In this document: in pieces, positions 33,399-46,325 of the stretch
Position numbering within the stretch: the first letter of the stretch is position 1
How the letters are laid out: the number at the start of each line of letters is the position of its first letter
From: Chondrosia reniformis
Taxonomy: Eukaryota; Porifera; Demospongiae; Chondrillida; Chondrillidae
NCBI GenBank assembly: GCA_947172415.1
Contig: OX359190.1
Coordinates: 1,984,001 to 2,048,000 of the forward strand
Length of the DNA: 64,000 nucleotides
Direction of reading: 5' to 3'
Program-made: the position numbers and the translations under genes
The notes under the pieces: generated by a model
The model's database searches: none
What the model was told of the DNA's origin: nothing
Seen by the model: the letters and a program-made list of their open reading frames with translations, nothing else

Positions 33399-36300
33399 GT
33401 ATTTCGCAGTGACCTCCTGACAGCTGGAGGAGGTCACGTCCTCAAACCAACTGAAATACCAGAAATGCCTATTGGAACCAGTTATGGCAAAGCTGTTGTA
33501 CACAATCAAAGAGTTTTTATCTGCGGAGACCAAAGAGTTCAGATTTACGACGTTAAAACCAATAAATGGTCAACACTACCTCCATCTCCATATTCTTCAT
33601 CTCATTCTCGTAGTGGAGCCACCATCATAAATGATCAGTTAACTCTGATAGGAGGTTTGGACACTCGTGGCTATCATACAAGAAAGCTAGTGACATGGAC
33701 AGGTGAAGTATGGTTAGAACTATATCCTCCAATGCACACTGGCCGAACCGATCCAGGTGTTCTTGCAATTGGAGACTTAGTAATTGTGTCTGGAGGATTT
33801 GGAGCAGATGGCAGAGATGTAGATACAATTGAATTCCTGGATATTAAGAATAGAAATTGGATCCAGTCGAATCTGAAACTTCCTCTACCATTATCAGATC
33901 ACCACATAGCATTGTGTGGTGAATACATTTACATCTACAACTGGGAGGGATATTTTTGGAGAATGAATAAGAAGAATTTTATGGCTTCACTTGCCAATGA
34001 TGATGTACATGACTGGGAAGAGCTCGAGAAGGCACCATGGAAAAGTTCACTTTTACAATACAGCATCCTACCAGTCCTAGTAGGTCCAAAAGGAATCTTT
34101 ATTTTCGAGAAGAAGTGGACACAAATTAGTAAAGAAACGTCCTATGCCTTCACTTGTACAGCTTCCCTCAACGGAACTACTTTTCTCACCATTGGAGGAC
34201 AATTACGAGGACATTATCAGAAAAGAGCTGTACAGTACGATATTGTAGTTGAGGTTAGTAACTTATTTAATTACAAAACATTATATTAAGGTTTTAAAAA
34301 GTCTTGTTAACTTTTGTTGCGCGCTGCGCGTGCACTTTCTCCTTCAAATAGAAACATTTGAAGGTTTTATTTCCTTCGTTAGAGTCACCTAACTTGTGCG
34401 CTCAGTGTACACGAAGCGCGTGTCAATGTTAACAAGACTTGTATTGCTTTAATGTTCTCGTACGAGTGTGTTCTACGAGCGCTCTCACGAGTTTAAGTGT
34501 TAACTTGATTCCACTAACGAAGACTGTTAAGTCTTCTTGCTCTTAGCATTTGAAGGAGAGTGTGTACGTTTTATAAAAGTGCCAAGTTTTAAAACGGTTT
34601 CTTGTCGCGCTACACATGTAATTTAAGAGAAAGTAGTTTTATAGAAGTGCTAAGTTGTAAATCGGCATTTAGACCTACACTTGGAATTAATTTAACATCC
34701 TGTGCACGTTCGTGTGATTAGTTATAACTATGCAGTAGTGTTGGTTGTAGACACAATTAATAAACTACTTCCTCAAATTGCTACGAAGTTTATTTGGCAA
34801 TCTGAAGTCGGCCATTTTACCAGTGGAAAATAGTCGTCAACGTCTTAGGCAGATGATTATTACTTGTATTAAAGAGATGTTGCTTTCTTAAATTAGGTTT
34901 TCTTTGTTAAGGTTAGTGTATGAAAGATAAATAAAGGCAAATAGATTTGTCAGTGAGAATTAATCATATAATTATATTTTAAGTATACGTAACTATAAGA
35001 ATAATTGTAAGTTGACATTTTACTTTACAGCCAAACTAGGACAGCTAGGTGCTACATATACAGTTAGGTACTACATATACAGCTAGGTACTGCATATACA
35101 GCTAGGTACTACGTATGCAGCTAGGTACTGCATATACAGCTAGGTACTACGTATGCAGCTAGGTGCTACATATACAGCTAGGTACTGTGTATACAGCTAG
35201 GTACTACGTATGCAGCTAGGTGCTACATATACAGCTAGGTACTGTGTATACAGCTAGGTACTGCATATACAGCTAGGTATTGTGTATACGAATATTGACT
35301 TATTGACTCCTACAATGACTTGAGATGTGTTTGTTTCATACAGTATAATTGAACTATAACTTTAAATAGTTTGAATACTTTTTTTATAAAATGCTATTCC
35401 AAAGCTGTAGTGTACGTAGGTGTATAAGAGTATTAACATGTATTCTTAGGAGGAAGACACTAGCTTGAAGGATAGAGACAGTAGCTTGAAGGAGGGAGGC
35501 ACTAGCTTGAAGGTGGTAGACGCTAGCTTGAAGGAGGAAGACACTAGCTTGAAGGAGGGAGACACTAGCTTGAAGGAGGGAGACGCTAGCTTGAAGGAGG
35601 GAGACAGTAGCTTGAGGGAGGGAGACACTAGCTTGAAGGAGGGAGACAGTAGCTTGAAGGAGGGAGACAGTAGCTTGAAGGAGGGAGACACTAGCTTGAA
35701 GGAGGGAGACAGTAGCTTGAAGGAGGGAGACGCTAGCTTGAAGAATGAATTTATCATTTTCAAGGTACGTAGGTTTGTTGAAAGTTTATTTTGATATTTT
35801 TTCAATTGATATATTGTCATGTTGTAGGAGAAGGAAATGAAGGAGAAGCAGACATTGATTGATCAAATAGAGAGATTGAAGCAATCTGAAAGAGAGTACG
35901 AGCTAAAGGTCCAAGAACTGATGGAGAGAAACACTCAGTTGAAGGTACGGTATCCTACTGTAACACCTCCCACACCTCTGCTGATTTAACCTGGCTGAAT
36001 GTATTAACACTGCCTGCACACAACATCACTAGTTATCCACCAGTTTACACCTAATAGAGTAAGGATTACTTCAGTAACTGCTTCCAACTTGTCTTTTCAT
36101 CTTTTGACTTTTTGGACGTCTAAAGACGCAGTTTGGTAATATTTTGTTGACAAAAGGTTTACCAAACTGTGTCTTTAGATGTCAAAAGATGAACCATCCA
36201 AAAGATACAGTACAAATGGGACATACAGACACATTGTTAAATAGATAGGCCAATTGAAGTCTCATCCAGACTGGTGAAAGTACATTGTGGACTAGAGAGC

Positions 36301-39300
36301 CAATAGTGCACTGACATTACACATTATTTACAAATTAATGAGTTCCACCTCTTGACTTTGGTTTATAGGAATCTACTGCAAGTTAACACATCTCATGTAT
36401 GTACATAGATATGTTTGTATGTTACCACTGTCTGTTGGGAATGCCTAATTTCCAATATATATTCAGTATCTTAAGATCTGGTGCTTAATGTGTCCACCTT
36501 TTTAATGTACTTTCTAAGATGCAATTTTGAATTAACTGTGTAGTTTAATTCTCTTTTACAAAAGTATTTGAAATTTGTTGAAAGCTTTCTACAAATGCTA
36601 CATCTCACTTCCATTGATATATGCTCTGTTGTGTGTATATACAGACGGAAGTAGCTGATTTGAGCAGCAAAGGAACAGAGACACAACAGAAAATCATTGG
36701 ACGTCTTGAGGTATGAAGACACTGGAGAGGATTTATAATGTCTTATTTGACTTACAGGCTCTTAATACTGTAGGAGAAGATAGCTGAACTGACTAGAGAA
36801 CTGAGAGACACTCAGAAAGACAATCTACACCTGAAAGAACGTAATACAGATTTAACGGAGTCCAACAGCCAGTCTACTGTGAGTGTCACTATTGACATGT
36901 AATGAATATGGTCTTTGATCAACCCTTTTTGATATAGGAGAAGATGGCTGAACTAACTAGAGAACTGAGAGACACTCAGAAAGACAATCTACACCTGAAA
37001 GAACGTAATACAGATTTAACGGAGTCCAACAGCCAGTCTACTGTGAGTGTCACTATTGACATGTAATGAATATGGTCTTTGATCAACCCTTTTTGATATA
37101 GGAGAAGATGGCTGAACTAACTAGAGAACTGAGAGACACTCAGAAAGACAATCTACACCTGAAAGAATGTAATACAGATTTAATGGAGTCCAATAGCCAG
37201 TCTACTGTGAGAGGCACTATTGACATGTAATGAATATGGTCTTTGATCAACCCTTTTGATGTAGGAGAAGATGGCTGAACTAACTAGAGAACTGAGAGAC
37301 ACTCAGAAAGACAATCTACACCTGAAAGAACGTAATACAGATTTAATGGAGTCCAACAGCCAGTCTACTGTGAGTGTCACTATTGACATATAATGAATAT
37401 GGTCTTTGATCAACCCTTTTTGATGTAGGAGAAGATGGCTGAACTAACTAGAGAACTGAGAGACACTCAGAAAGACAATCTACACCTGAAAGAACGTAAT
37501 ACAGATTTAACGGAGTCCAACAGCCAGTCTACTGTGAGTGTCACTATTGACATGTAATGAATATGGTCTTTGATCAACCCTTTTTGATGTAGGAGAAGAT
37601 GGCTGAACTAACTAGAGAACTGAGAGACACTCAGAAAGATAATCTACACCTGAAAGAACGTAATGCAGATTTGAAGGAGTCCAACATTGACTTAAAGGAA
37701 TCTAACATTGAATTAAAGGAATCCATTTCAGAATTGAAGAAAACACATTCGGATTTAAGCAGCCAGACTACTGTAAGTATCACTTTGTTGACATGTTATC
37801 CATACATGTTACATATAGTTACTTATCCAATCTTCTTATTGTAGGAGAAGATGGATGAACTGACTAGAGAACTGAGGGACACTCAAAGGAATGTAGACAA
37901 ACTAGAATGTTCCAAAGTACACCTGGAAGAGCGTATCAATGACTTAAATAAAACAAATTCTCATCTGGAGAAAACCAATTCTCTTCTGGAAGACGGCAAT
38001 TCTGAATTGAAGGTAATCCATTATTTTGACATGTAGATTTCTTATTTTCATATACGTATATAGTAATAGGTGTATTAATTAGCTGAATGAACACTTTATG
38101 TAACATGTGAATGTGTTATTGCATGTTAATCTTAGATGGCACTTTGTACGTATGTATTTATATATATGTCAGACACATTCACAACTACTAACTGATTGAC
38201 AGGACATCTATGTACTGCAATGTAGACTAGACTTCAGCAGCAACAGCAAAGTACAGAAAGAGTTACAAAGTTACAAGAGGAGAACATCAAACTGAGAGAA
38301 GAGAAGGTATTGCATTTCACTATTACTGTACTCGGGAGTGATTATTGGTACTTCCTTTTAGCATGTTTCACTCAACTGCCACATAATGTAGAATGTAATA
38401 ATTTAATTTAATGTAAAGTGGGACAACTCATCATTGGGAAAACACTTTTCTCAAGTTATAAGTATCAGCTGTCGATTATATGCATGCACAAGACCCGAGG
38501 GCAAGAGCATGTATAATCGATACACTGCAAAGTGACATTGTATAACTGTTATACACTCCGCCCCTAGGCTTTTCACAATCTTTTAAGTATTTACTCAGTT
38601 ATCAAGGGAAAAGCGCATTGTATACCTATAATACGAGCTAGGCCAAAATGCCTCTTATTATAGTTATACAATGGTTATGGAATATAATTTGCCTTGAATG
38701 CCCCAGCAATGGAATGTATGACTGTAGACTTCATATTTAGAGTAATTTTTCAATTTCATTTATTCATTTCTTCTTGTGTAGAGCTCTCTTGAAGCTTCCT
38801 TAAATACTTTGAAAGAAGAGAAGGCTAAAACTGAAAAGCAAGCTGAAGAGTTGAGGAGTGACATGTTGGGAAAGGTTGAAGGATTTGGCTCTGTTCTAGA
38901 AGAAATGAAGAGATCATTAGACATGTTGGAAGGTTAGCTTTTGTAGTCATTATTTTCCAAAGAAGTGTGGACTTGTTAATTGAGCTATTTGATTCATTTC
39001 CACTATTTAGAAAAGCAAAGCAAAGGAGAATTAATGAGGTGAGTATGTACGTATAAGCAATTCATAAATCCTTTAAGTTGGTCCTGATACAATAGTCTAT
39101 TACAGTTGACTTGTATCTATTTCTACTCATCAGATATAAAGTTAACCTCACCACTGACAATAGTCTACAGGTGTGAAGGGAGCTAGTAATTTGACTTTAG
39201 TTGGGCAAAGTTGTTATTACTTGTTTCTGAAAATATAGAGATTCTGAAACTAAACTGACTCAAGTTTGAATGGAGACTGGAATAATTGTTAATGTTATTT

Positions 39301-40040
39301 TAATAACGTTTTTTATCTAAAAGAACCTGTACTAAACCACTTATGATTAGTTCGTGTAATACACTCGACGGTCAATTTTTAGAGAACTTTGGCTCTTGCT
39401 AATTCCTTCACCAGTAAGTCTTCCTACTTTAATTGTACTCAAATTGTTGGCTCACCATTTGAAGGGTCTGCCAGACCTCCTCTGCAGTCCCTGATCTCTG
39501 ACTAATGTACGTAAATGGAGTACATACGTATATTAAAGAGGGTCCCTTCTCTAATTTTATTCATAATATTCATAGAGTATGTCTTATAGACTAGAATTTT
39601 GTGTTATTTTATCCTTATAATATTCACTCAGAAATTCTACAATAGATTACATGAAATGTGTCCGTAGACACTCCTAAAAGTAGCATGATGTACGTATCTA
39701 CAAATTGAGTTATTTTATTACTTTCCACAGCACTGAACTCACAACCAGACACATGGATGTGTTGCTAAGAAAGGTCATTGATAAAGTTCCTCAGAAATGG
39801 GAGGAAATTGCAATTTGCCTTCAGTTTGAGGACAATAAGATAGCGTCACTTAAGGATGGAAATTCAAAAATTGAAGAACGATGTAGAGCCATGCTGAGAT
39901 CTTGGCTGAGACAAGATAAAGATACTGGTAGCCGGCCAAGGACCTTGAAAACCTTGTACAATGCACTTGTGGATCGAGACTGTAAACCTGAGGCACTTAA
40001 ACTTGTAGAAGAAGTGAAGGGACACGTGGAGAAGGAATGA
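33399..40040 (+). CDS. Gene B copy 3: Kelch - heptad repeat - coiled coil - Death domain, promoter and exon 1 deleted
   Basis: Exons 33399-34253 (Kelch), 35450-35764 (about 14 heptads), 35828-35944, 36645-36710, 36774-36878, 36938-37042, 37102-37206, 37265-37369, 37429-37533, 37593-37772, 37845-38012, 38226-38306, 38782-38932, 39011-39038 and 39731-40040 are open and in frame. The usual MNxDK first exon and the shared promoter are missing because of a deletion ending near 33092-33097. Translation could begin at the in-exon ATG 33465 (MPIGTSYGKAVV), giving about 909 residues. The Kelch loops differ (SPYSSSHSRSG, GGFGADGRDVDTI). The Death domain is class 2 (SLKDGNSKIEERC). Five 105-nt coiled-coil exons are nearly identical. 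The protein-coding part is intact; expression is uncertain. Confidence 0.75.
34299..34440. repeat. Intronic inverted repeat after the Kelch exon, copy 3
   Basis: Same element as 5977-6124; arms include GTCTTGTTAAC and its inverse. Confidence 0.55.
35039..35291 (+). repeat. TACAGCTAGGTACTACATA minisatellite, copy 3
   Basis: About 13 units of 19 bp, with internal two- and three-unit super-repeats (the order TACTACGTATG / TGCTACATATA / TACTGTGTATA recurs). Confidence 0.82.
35450..35764 (+). repeat. Coding 21-bp repeat (SLKEGDT heptads), copy 3
   Basis: A 105-codon exon with about 14 heptads, then LKNEFIIFK and donor GTACGT. It has variants SSLKEGD and SSLREGD. Confidence 0.85.
36774..37772 (+). 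repeat. Tandem 164-bp exon-plus-intron array in gene B copy 3
   Basis: Exon starts at 36774, 36938, 37102, 37265, 37429 and 37593 (spacing 163-164 bp). Each exon is 105 nt except the last (180 nt). It is as homogeneous as the array in copy 1. Confidence 0.88.
38420..38700. mobile_element. Candidate small inserted element in a gene B intron, copy 3
   Basis: About 280 bp that copies 1, 2 and 4 do not have; they share another sequence here. It contains inverted stretches (CATTGTATAACTGTTATACA against TATAGTTATACAATG) and a GC-richer core (CTCCGCCCCTAGGC). It has the look of a miniature DNA element; exact ends are not resolved. Confidence 0.4.
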
Positions 40041-40636
40041 CAGTTAGTTGATGTTAAGTGTGATGTTGTGTATATAGTCGGAGATTGATCTATGTGGGGA
40101 GCATACAAGTACCAGTCAGTACCCTTTATATGATGTATACAATTTTAACTGTTAAAACTCTGTCAAGTAAAGATAACAACACTGTACTAAGACTTGTGCC
40201 TCCTCTCCCTGGTATTGTTAATCATTGATTAGTACATGTACAGTTTATCAGTTCAATGATAGAAGAATAGTGTTGTTCATAATACATGTATAATTTCTTC
40301 TTATCCTCATCCTATTACGTACAGTATTACAAAGGAGAGCAGTCTTTTAACAAACTATTGGATTGCAGAAAGAAAATTATTGTAACAATAATCAGAAGTA
40401 GTCCTGACAATCTCTTTTATACAATACATGTATTTTTTTTAGCATTTAACTGTTTGTCAACAATGTAATATAACAAATGTTCAACTTTAATTTTGTGTCA
40501 ATGATGTTTGATGTTTGTAATTCACTGAGCTTCCTGCAAAGTATATGGAGTGGAGGAGTATATTTGTGAGTTAAGTGGTTTAAGTACTGTGAAGTTTCAA
40601 GCAAAAGGGTGACGAACTGTTCCACTTGAAAAGCAC
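40041..40636. other. Spacer between gene B and gene C, copy 3
   Basis: The shortest B-C spacer (596 bp): the 3' UTR of gene B and a shortened upstream region of gene C. No gene is seen. Confidence 0.55.
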
Positions 40637-41370
40637 ATGATGACTGGAGCTGCAGGTCTTGAAGAGACAGTAGGACTCCGACTAACTGCTGTGACTACTA
40701 AACTTTGCAGTTTACCTAGTTTTCCCCTGTTCGTTGGCTATCTCATTTTCACTTCATCTGCTCGTCCTATTTGGAAGGTGGCTGCACCCGTGGATCTGAA
40801 GATTCCATTAATATTACACAATTTGACTTGCTTTGTGGCGAGTGTGTACACGTTCGTTGCTGGCCCGGAGTGTACGCATTGACAACGACACCGTCTTTGC
40901 TCCCTGTTTGCGAAGGAAACTCGAACGTTATCCACGTCTTATATGCATATTGGATAAGCAAGGTGATTGAACTCTTGGATACCGTATTTATTATCTTTCG
41001 ACACAAGAAACGGCAGCTAACGGCGCTTCATGTTTTTCATCACTCGAGTATGCTGCTCCTTACAGACTTTGCTTACAGCAGGACGCGTTGGACTCCAATA
41101 TCAGTCGGTTTCACCATTAATTCCTTTGTGCACATAGTCATGTACGGCTATTACAACCTTGCAACCTTCTACAGCCTCAGCTCAGCATGGTGGAAGAAAG
41201 GAGTGACACAGCTGCAGATTATCCAGTTTTTGTTTGTTATTTATGTGGGAGTTTATGGCTACGTGAACTACGGGTATTGTATTTATTCCATTATTTATCC
41301 CGTAGCAATCTTATTATTCTTTATAAACTTTTACTATAATGCCTACTTATCCAAAAGATTCAAGAAGTAA
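40637..41370 (+). pseudogene. Gene C copy 3: ELO elongase with one 5-nt frameshift
   Basis: Nearly identical to the intact copies except for five inserted bases (CCCGG) near 40864, after the codons for TFVAG. The first frame ends at 40882 (PECTH). The downstream part, including HVFHH, NSFVHIVMYGYY and SKRFKK, stays open in the other frame to 41370. With this single lesion it could be a recent break or an assembly error. Confidence 0.82.
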
Positions 41371-41680
41371 TTAAAGAAGACTACGAGGAAGCTAAAGAAG
41401 AGACTGTATATTAAGAGAGTTTACGTATAACAAGTCTGGAAAGTCTTTTATTTCTATTACATTCACCAAAACAGCTATTTCTGTGTTGCATAATTATAAT
41501 ATAATTATTGTTGAATTGCATGCCCAATCCATTTTCACTATTAAATTTTAGACGGTGTTGAATTAGAGGAATTTTGCAGTTGTAGAAGAGAGATTCATTA
41601 ATATATTATATAAATATTAATGGATACAATGTATAATGTTCATGTGACTGTCACATGACCTGATGTTCCTCACATCAGTA

Positions 41681-44130
41681 CTAACAAATGAATGGCATAT
41701 CAGGCATGTCTTGTGATGTACTTCGTGTGGGGGGAGGACTTTGAACTCTGTCGGGTAGTTCTAGTTACCTCCGGAGGGGAGGTGTCCCAGGAGGGGGTGT
41801 GGTCCTTCTCTTTGGATTTACTCTTCTCAGACTTGACTGGTTTGTGTTTCTTCTTATCAATCTTTTTTTGTTTCTTCTTTGAAGACTTTCCTACAGTGAT
41901 ACAACGTCATACAGGGGCTTGGAGTGGAGGGTGGAGGTTGTATAGGATCTATATGTATACACACTTGTGTGTTTAGCTGATCTGGTCCAGTGCACTTTGA
42001 CTGTGAAGCACACACTAACTTTATTACACAAAATTTGATACAAGCTGAGAATAGGTTTAGTAATATTCTCCTAAAGTCAATCCATAACTTAATATAGGTA
42101 CTGTCATTGGATATACAGTACAATAAAATGATATAGCACTGGTTACACAAGACACATGCTAGGTGCTTCATATGGTACCTTCTTTGTGTAGTGATGATGC
42201 AATACTGGCAGCACTCCCAATTATGTACATAAATATAGTGGAACCATCTTAAGAGGGGATATATTTTCAAATTTACTATTACATAAGTATGGAAGGTTTT
42301 CATCCAAAATATGAGTTTAAGAATTTTCGTCTCGTACAAAAGTTCAATCAATCTCTTTCGTTTAGGTTTAGCATAAAATACAATTGCATTGCAATGAAGT
42401 TAAAATGTTTGACAAGCAATTATATATTTAAAAAGTCCAAGAAATCAACTATTTCTTATCTATGTAAAGCTATAGCTACAGCTGGAAGGAAGTCTTAATT
42501 TACTGTACTTATACTGTTTCCATGGCAACATGTACTTACTGACCTTGAGGAAATGTTAGGAAGTTGGCAACCGTTAGTGGAACAGAAGTCGGCTGAAGGA
42601 AACAATTCATTTCACTTACATAGTTATTGTATAAATATCATATATACGTATGTACTAAGTTATAAAGATATACACTCACAATAGCTATACAAACATACTT
42701 TAGTCTTCTCTGTGGTTTGTGTGGGATGGGGAGGAGGAGGAGGGGGCGGGTCTATCTTGACACTCCTCTTTGGAGTAGGTGAAGCTGTTCTGTCTTTCTC
42801 CCTATCTCTCTCCCTGTCCTTCTTCAGCCTCTTGGAACCTGCAGTTAAGAAGGTCAGCTAGGAATGTATGCAGCCAGTTGTGTAATTCATAAGTCAGATC
42901 TCTAATAGATATAATTATATTTGGGTACTTAAATCTAGTCAACTATTGCTTTCAAATAATTAATTATGATTGGCTTTCAAATAGTAATGACTTACACGTA
43001 TATCTTAGTCTTTTACAGACTAATTTGTTGAGAATGGCTGACAAGATTAGAAATTTTATACTGTATCATCTAATATTGCAATACATGTATACCTTGGAAA
43101 GTGCACATGTATATGTGTATATATCTTATATTCAATAAAAGTGATTGGTGGATCTCATCAAGACTGTACACTGAGACTGAGTCTCAATTATGGCCAATCT
43201 AATCCATTCCAAAGACATCCATTCCTACTACTGGTGTTACAATTTATTTAAAATCTTTGTTTTATCCTTCTTGCTATTATGTGTGTGTGCAGTCTACTCC
43301 AGTGTTACCTTTCTTGTCCGGCACATACTCCTCTCCTTCAGAGTCACTTCCCCCACTCTCAGAGTCGAGTATCCGCTGAGGTCTCTTGCTGGCCAGTCTG
43401 TTGCGACCAAGTCCCATGCACTTCTCAAGATGAGGAGCAAACTTTGGTACTCCGATGGTCACACTGCACTTTGGACATCTGCAGGTCAGGTTGGGCTTTT
43501 TGAGATCCTGTTTAGTGTTACCAAATACATCCACATCATCAGCTGCAGAAAGCACTATGTCTGAGGAGAGGATGGATCAAAGGATCTACTTGTACATACA
43601 ACATAACATACATACCCAATCTAGTGTTACAGATTATAAACAGCCATTTTATTTCTGCAACCATATAGGTTTATAAATACAAACAATTCACTTTCCCCAT
43701 CATTCCAATTCAAACTAGCAACTTGCAAGCTGCTCTAATGGTATACTCTTTATTAAACACTTGTGGTTGGGCTGTCTTTATTGATTTCAGTTTTTGTATA
43801 GCATGTCACAATAATAAACAATCATCATCATCATCATCATTATTATTATGTTTAGTAGAAATTATGCAGCCATTTATCAGATTAGGAATTCGCGTTTTAA
43901 CTCTTTGGAGACATTTTCTTGTCATAATGTCAAATTTCATCTCGTTACTTATATTCTAAAGTCAAGCATTAGTTCTACTCATGACTCGTGTCTCTCATCT
44001 TTCTTACCTCTTCGGTCAATGTTAGCCGGATCTGGGTCGATCAGTTCTTTCTATAGTATCCCAGTTTAATAGCACGATGAAGTTCAAAGGTTACTTCTAG
44101 AAATAATTCATCTACGTTTGTAAAAACCAT
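41681..44130 (-). pseudogene. Gene A copy 4: ATXN7L3/Sgf11-like, SCA7 exon deleted and frames broken
   Basis: Remaining exons: 44008-44130 (helix exon, +2 nt, stop soon after), 43309-43560 (zinc finger intact), 42699-42838, 42544-42592, 42179-about 42218 (3' part of the next-to-last exon) and 41681-41890 (last exon, one extra G shifts the tail). A deletion at 42218 removes the rest of the next-to-last exon and the whole SCA7 exon. At least three independent lesions make a working protein unlikely. Confidence 0.85.
43821..43849. repeat. (ATC)n/(ATT)n microsatellite
   Basis: Short trinucleotide run in the gene A intron, variable between modules. Confidence 0.8.
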
Positions 44131-45338
44131 AGCATATAATTATGGTACAGCTGTATTAGTAGTGTTCGCTATATAAATATTACGAAATGATGCATACCTA
44201 AGATTAGTTTTTAATGAGAATTATAGAAAAATTGCTTGATTCAACAGAAAATATGAAATAATTATAAAATTGTACAAAAACGATTTACAAGTGGTGTATC
44301 TAACTGTTCCTGATTGACTATATGAGAAGTCTCCATCTTTTGAAAGCAACTGAATATTATATATGTAACGATATGTGTGATAGATTATTCATTAAGTATA
44401 CCCTAATGTTTATGCAAAGTGGAAGTTGTGTTTATAAACAAACAAACAATTAAAAGGTCACTAATTATCAAACTGCTGGAAGTTGTGTTTATAAACAAAC
44501 AAACATGGACGGATTAAGACTTAGGGCAATCACTTTTAGAAGTAAGCTTCAATATTCAAAATATGAGATGTTTGCAAATCAATTGCAAATACCATACATT
44601 TTAGGATCGGAAATAAATTAATTTCCTAATTCCCTTTTACGTACATCATCCGTAGGACCAAAAAGTGACGCATAACACATTTATGATAAACAGTAGCTTC
44701 ACAAGAATGTTGGGAAACAATAGGTAACCATTAATCACAACTCAGTCAATCCCACAAGTGTATGCATAAGGACTTTTTAGTGGTGTTTGAATGAGATAGC
44801 CTGCATAAATTAAATCATTGTGGCCTTTGAAGGCTGTGCTAGCACAGTGGTATCTTAGTTGTGGGTACGTGGTCTACTTTTCTAAGACTTTTTACACGTT
44901 ACTCCCTACACAATGCACATGCTATGTAGCAATCACAGTGAATATGTACATGTCAGGTCATACGTAGGTATAAAATGATGATTCAGCAACTAAATCAATG
45001 TATCCTTTTAATGGTTTATTCTCTATAGAAGAGTGTCTATAGAAACAGTATTAGTAACACTCTTTGAATCAACCATATCAATTCACATGTGAGTAGGTGT
45101 TGGTAGGAGGCTAATTGCATTGTGTGTTTATGGACCTCAAAAGAGGTTGAATAATTTACTATATACGTACTATATACTATATTTATGTATCACCAAAATT
45201 CTCAAATATTTATACGTAGATGACCATTTTTCTAACACACTGCTTGGAAGATGTACATAGCAGCTAAAAGCTATCTAGTATAAGGAAACTCTTTGAATCT
45301 ATGTACGTATACAGACAGTGTGTTAGAAAAACTTAAAC

Positions 45339-45593
45339 TTAAACTTGTTCCATATGCCTCACATACTTCACATGCAGGTCTGCCATCTGCCATATTCTGC
45401 AGACTAACCTCAACTAAGTAGGACCAGTAATTCCCCTGGACCAGTAAGACCAGCAGATCCAGAAGCTCCTTGTTCACCAGCTGCACCAGTTGGACCACAA
45501 TCTCCAACTGTTCCAGGTAGACTCTGTAGTAATGTATTACCAGGCATAGGAGCAACAGGTTCTTTCACCAATTATCTCCACCAGCTTCTGTGC
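45339..45593 (-). other. Conserved block with two overlapping open frames, copy 4
   Basis: Equivalent of 3884-4138. A 2-nt deletion (CATCTGCC for CATCCTTGCC) breaks the 72-residue frame. The Gly-X-Y frame here runs on as GASGSAGLTGPG. Confidence 0.4.
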
Positions 45594-45743
45594 ATGGTAG
45601 ACCGTGTTGTCTTTGATCACAAGGATCTTCTATAGCAGTTTGTAAAAACTATAGCATATATGGTAAAGCTGTATTAGCAGTGTTCGCTATATAAACATTA
45701 CGAAATGATGCATACCTTACTGTATTTGGAAGGCAACACTTAC

Positions 45744-46325
45744 TCGGGTTTTCCTCTCAGGAGAGGCGGGATAAACCAGATCTACCGCCAATATATAGTT
45801 CAACGTTGACAGTTACAATTAGAGCAGTCAGTTTTTGTGTCAGTTTTCAAGTGTTTTCTCAGTTTTTAGTTTTGTTCGCTTTGAGATATGAACGAAGAGA
45901 AAGTGAGGTTACTTAACAGGGCCGGCGCCTCCGGTGCGGCTGCTACGGCCATGGCCGCACCACTTTTTACACTTCAACTTAAAATTTTAAAATAGCTAGC
46001 TACTGTTGCCACAAGGCAGAATAGAATTACTAGACTATATTTTAATTGAAAAGTGTAGTAACTATTCTACCATAAGTCATTAGTAGTGCACTTACGTACG
46101 CAGCCAATATATAGGTGCCTATTCCCTTAGGAAATCGAGTTGATCCACGAATCGACACACGTCGCGATTGAAGACAGCCATTTTGGTATGGACACGTGTG
46201 GACGTTAAAATGGCTGTTTCCGTTTATATTATATGCATGAATTCAGGCCGTACCACTCTAATTTTGCTTGCTCCGGGCCTGGAAGTGTTTTCTAAGTTTT
46301 TAGTTTTGTTCGCTTTGCTGAAGAT
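45744..46325. promoter_or_regulatory. Shared divergent promoter A/B, copy 4, split by an insertion
   Basis: The untranslated first exon of gene A ends at 45744. Two versions of the gene B first exon follow: 45888-45902 (MNEEK, donor GTGAGG) and 46326-46340 (MNRDK, donor GTGAGT). The inserted element at 45917-46281 lies between them. The stretch TTTTAGTTTTGTTCGCTTTG precedes both ATGs, so the start region was duplicated along with the insertion. Confidence 0.45.
45917..46281. mobile_element. hAT-like non-autonomous element (365 bp)
   Basis: The ends are imperfect inverted repeats: CAGGGCCGGCGC at the left and GCTCCGGGCCTG at the right (10 of 12 matching), with the CAG...CTG ends typical of hAT transposons. 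It is GC-rich at the ends, has no coding capacity, and is absent from the other modules. No 8-bp target duplication is visible; instead the flanks are duplicated first-exon sequence. Confidence 0.5.

Larger units (their letters stand above)
26688..41680. repeat. Tandem module copy 3
   Basis: The longest complete unit, 14993 bp. It contains an internal duplication of about 1.5 kb (29611-31270 and 31652-33091), two copies of a foreign fragment, and a deletion of the A/B promoter. Confidence 0.93.

Noticed and set aside
40771..41370. A separate 199-residue gene starting MEGGCTRGSEDS in module 3
   Set aside because: It is the elongase pseudogene read in the wrong frame before the CCCGG insertion and in the right frame after it.
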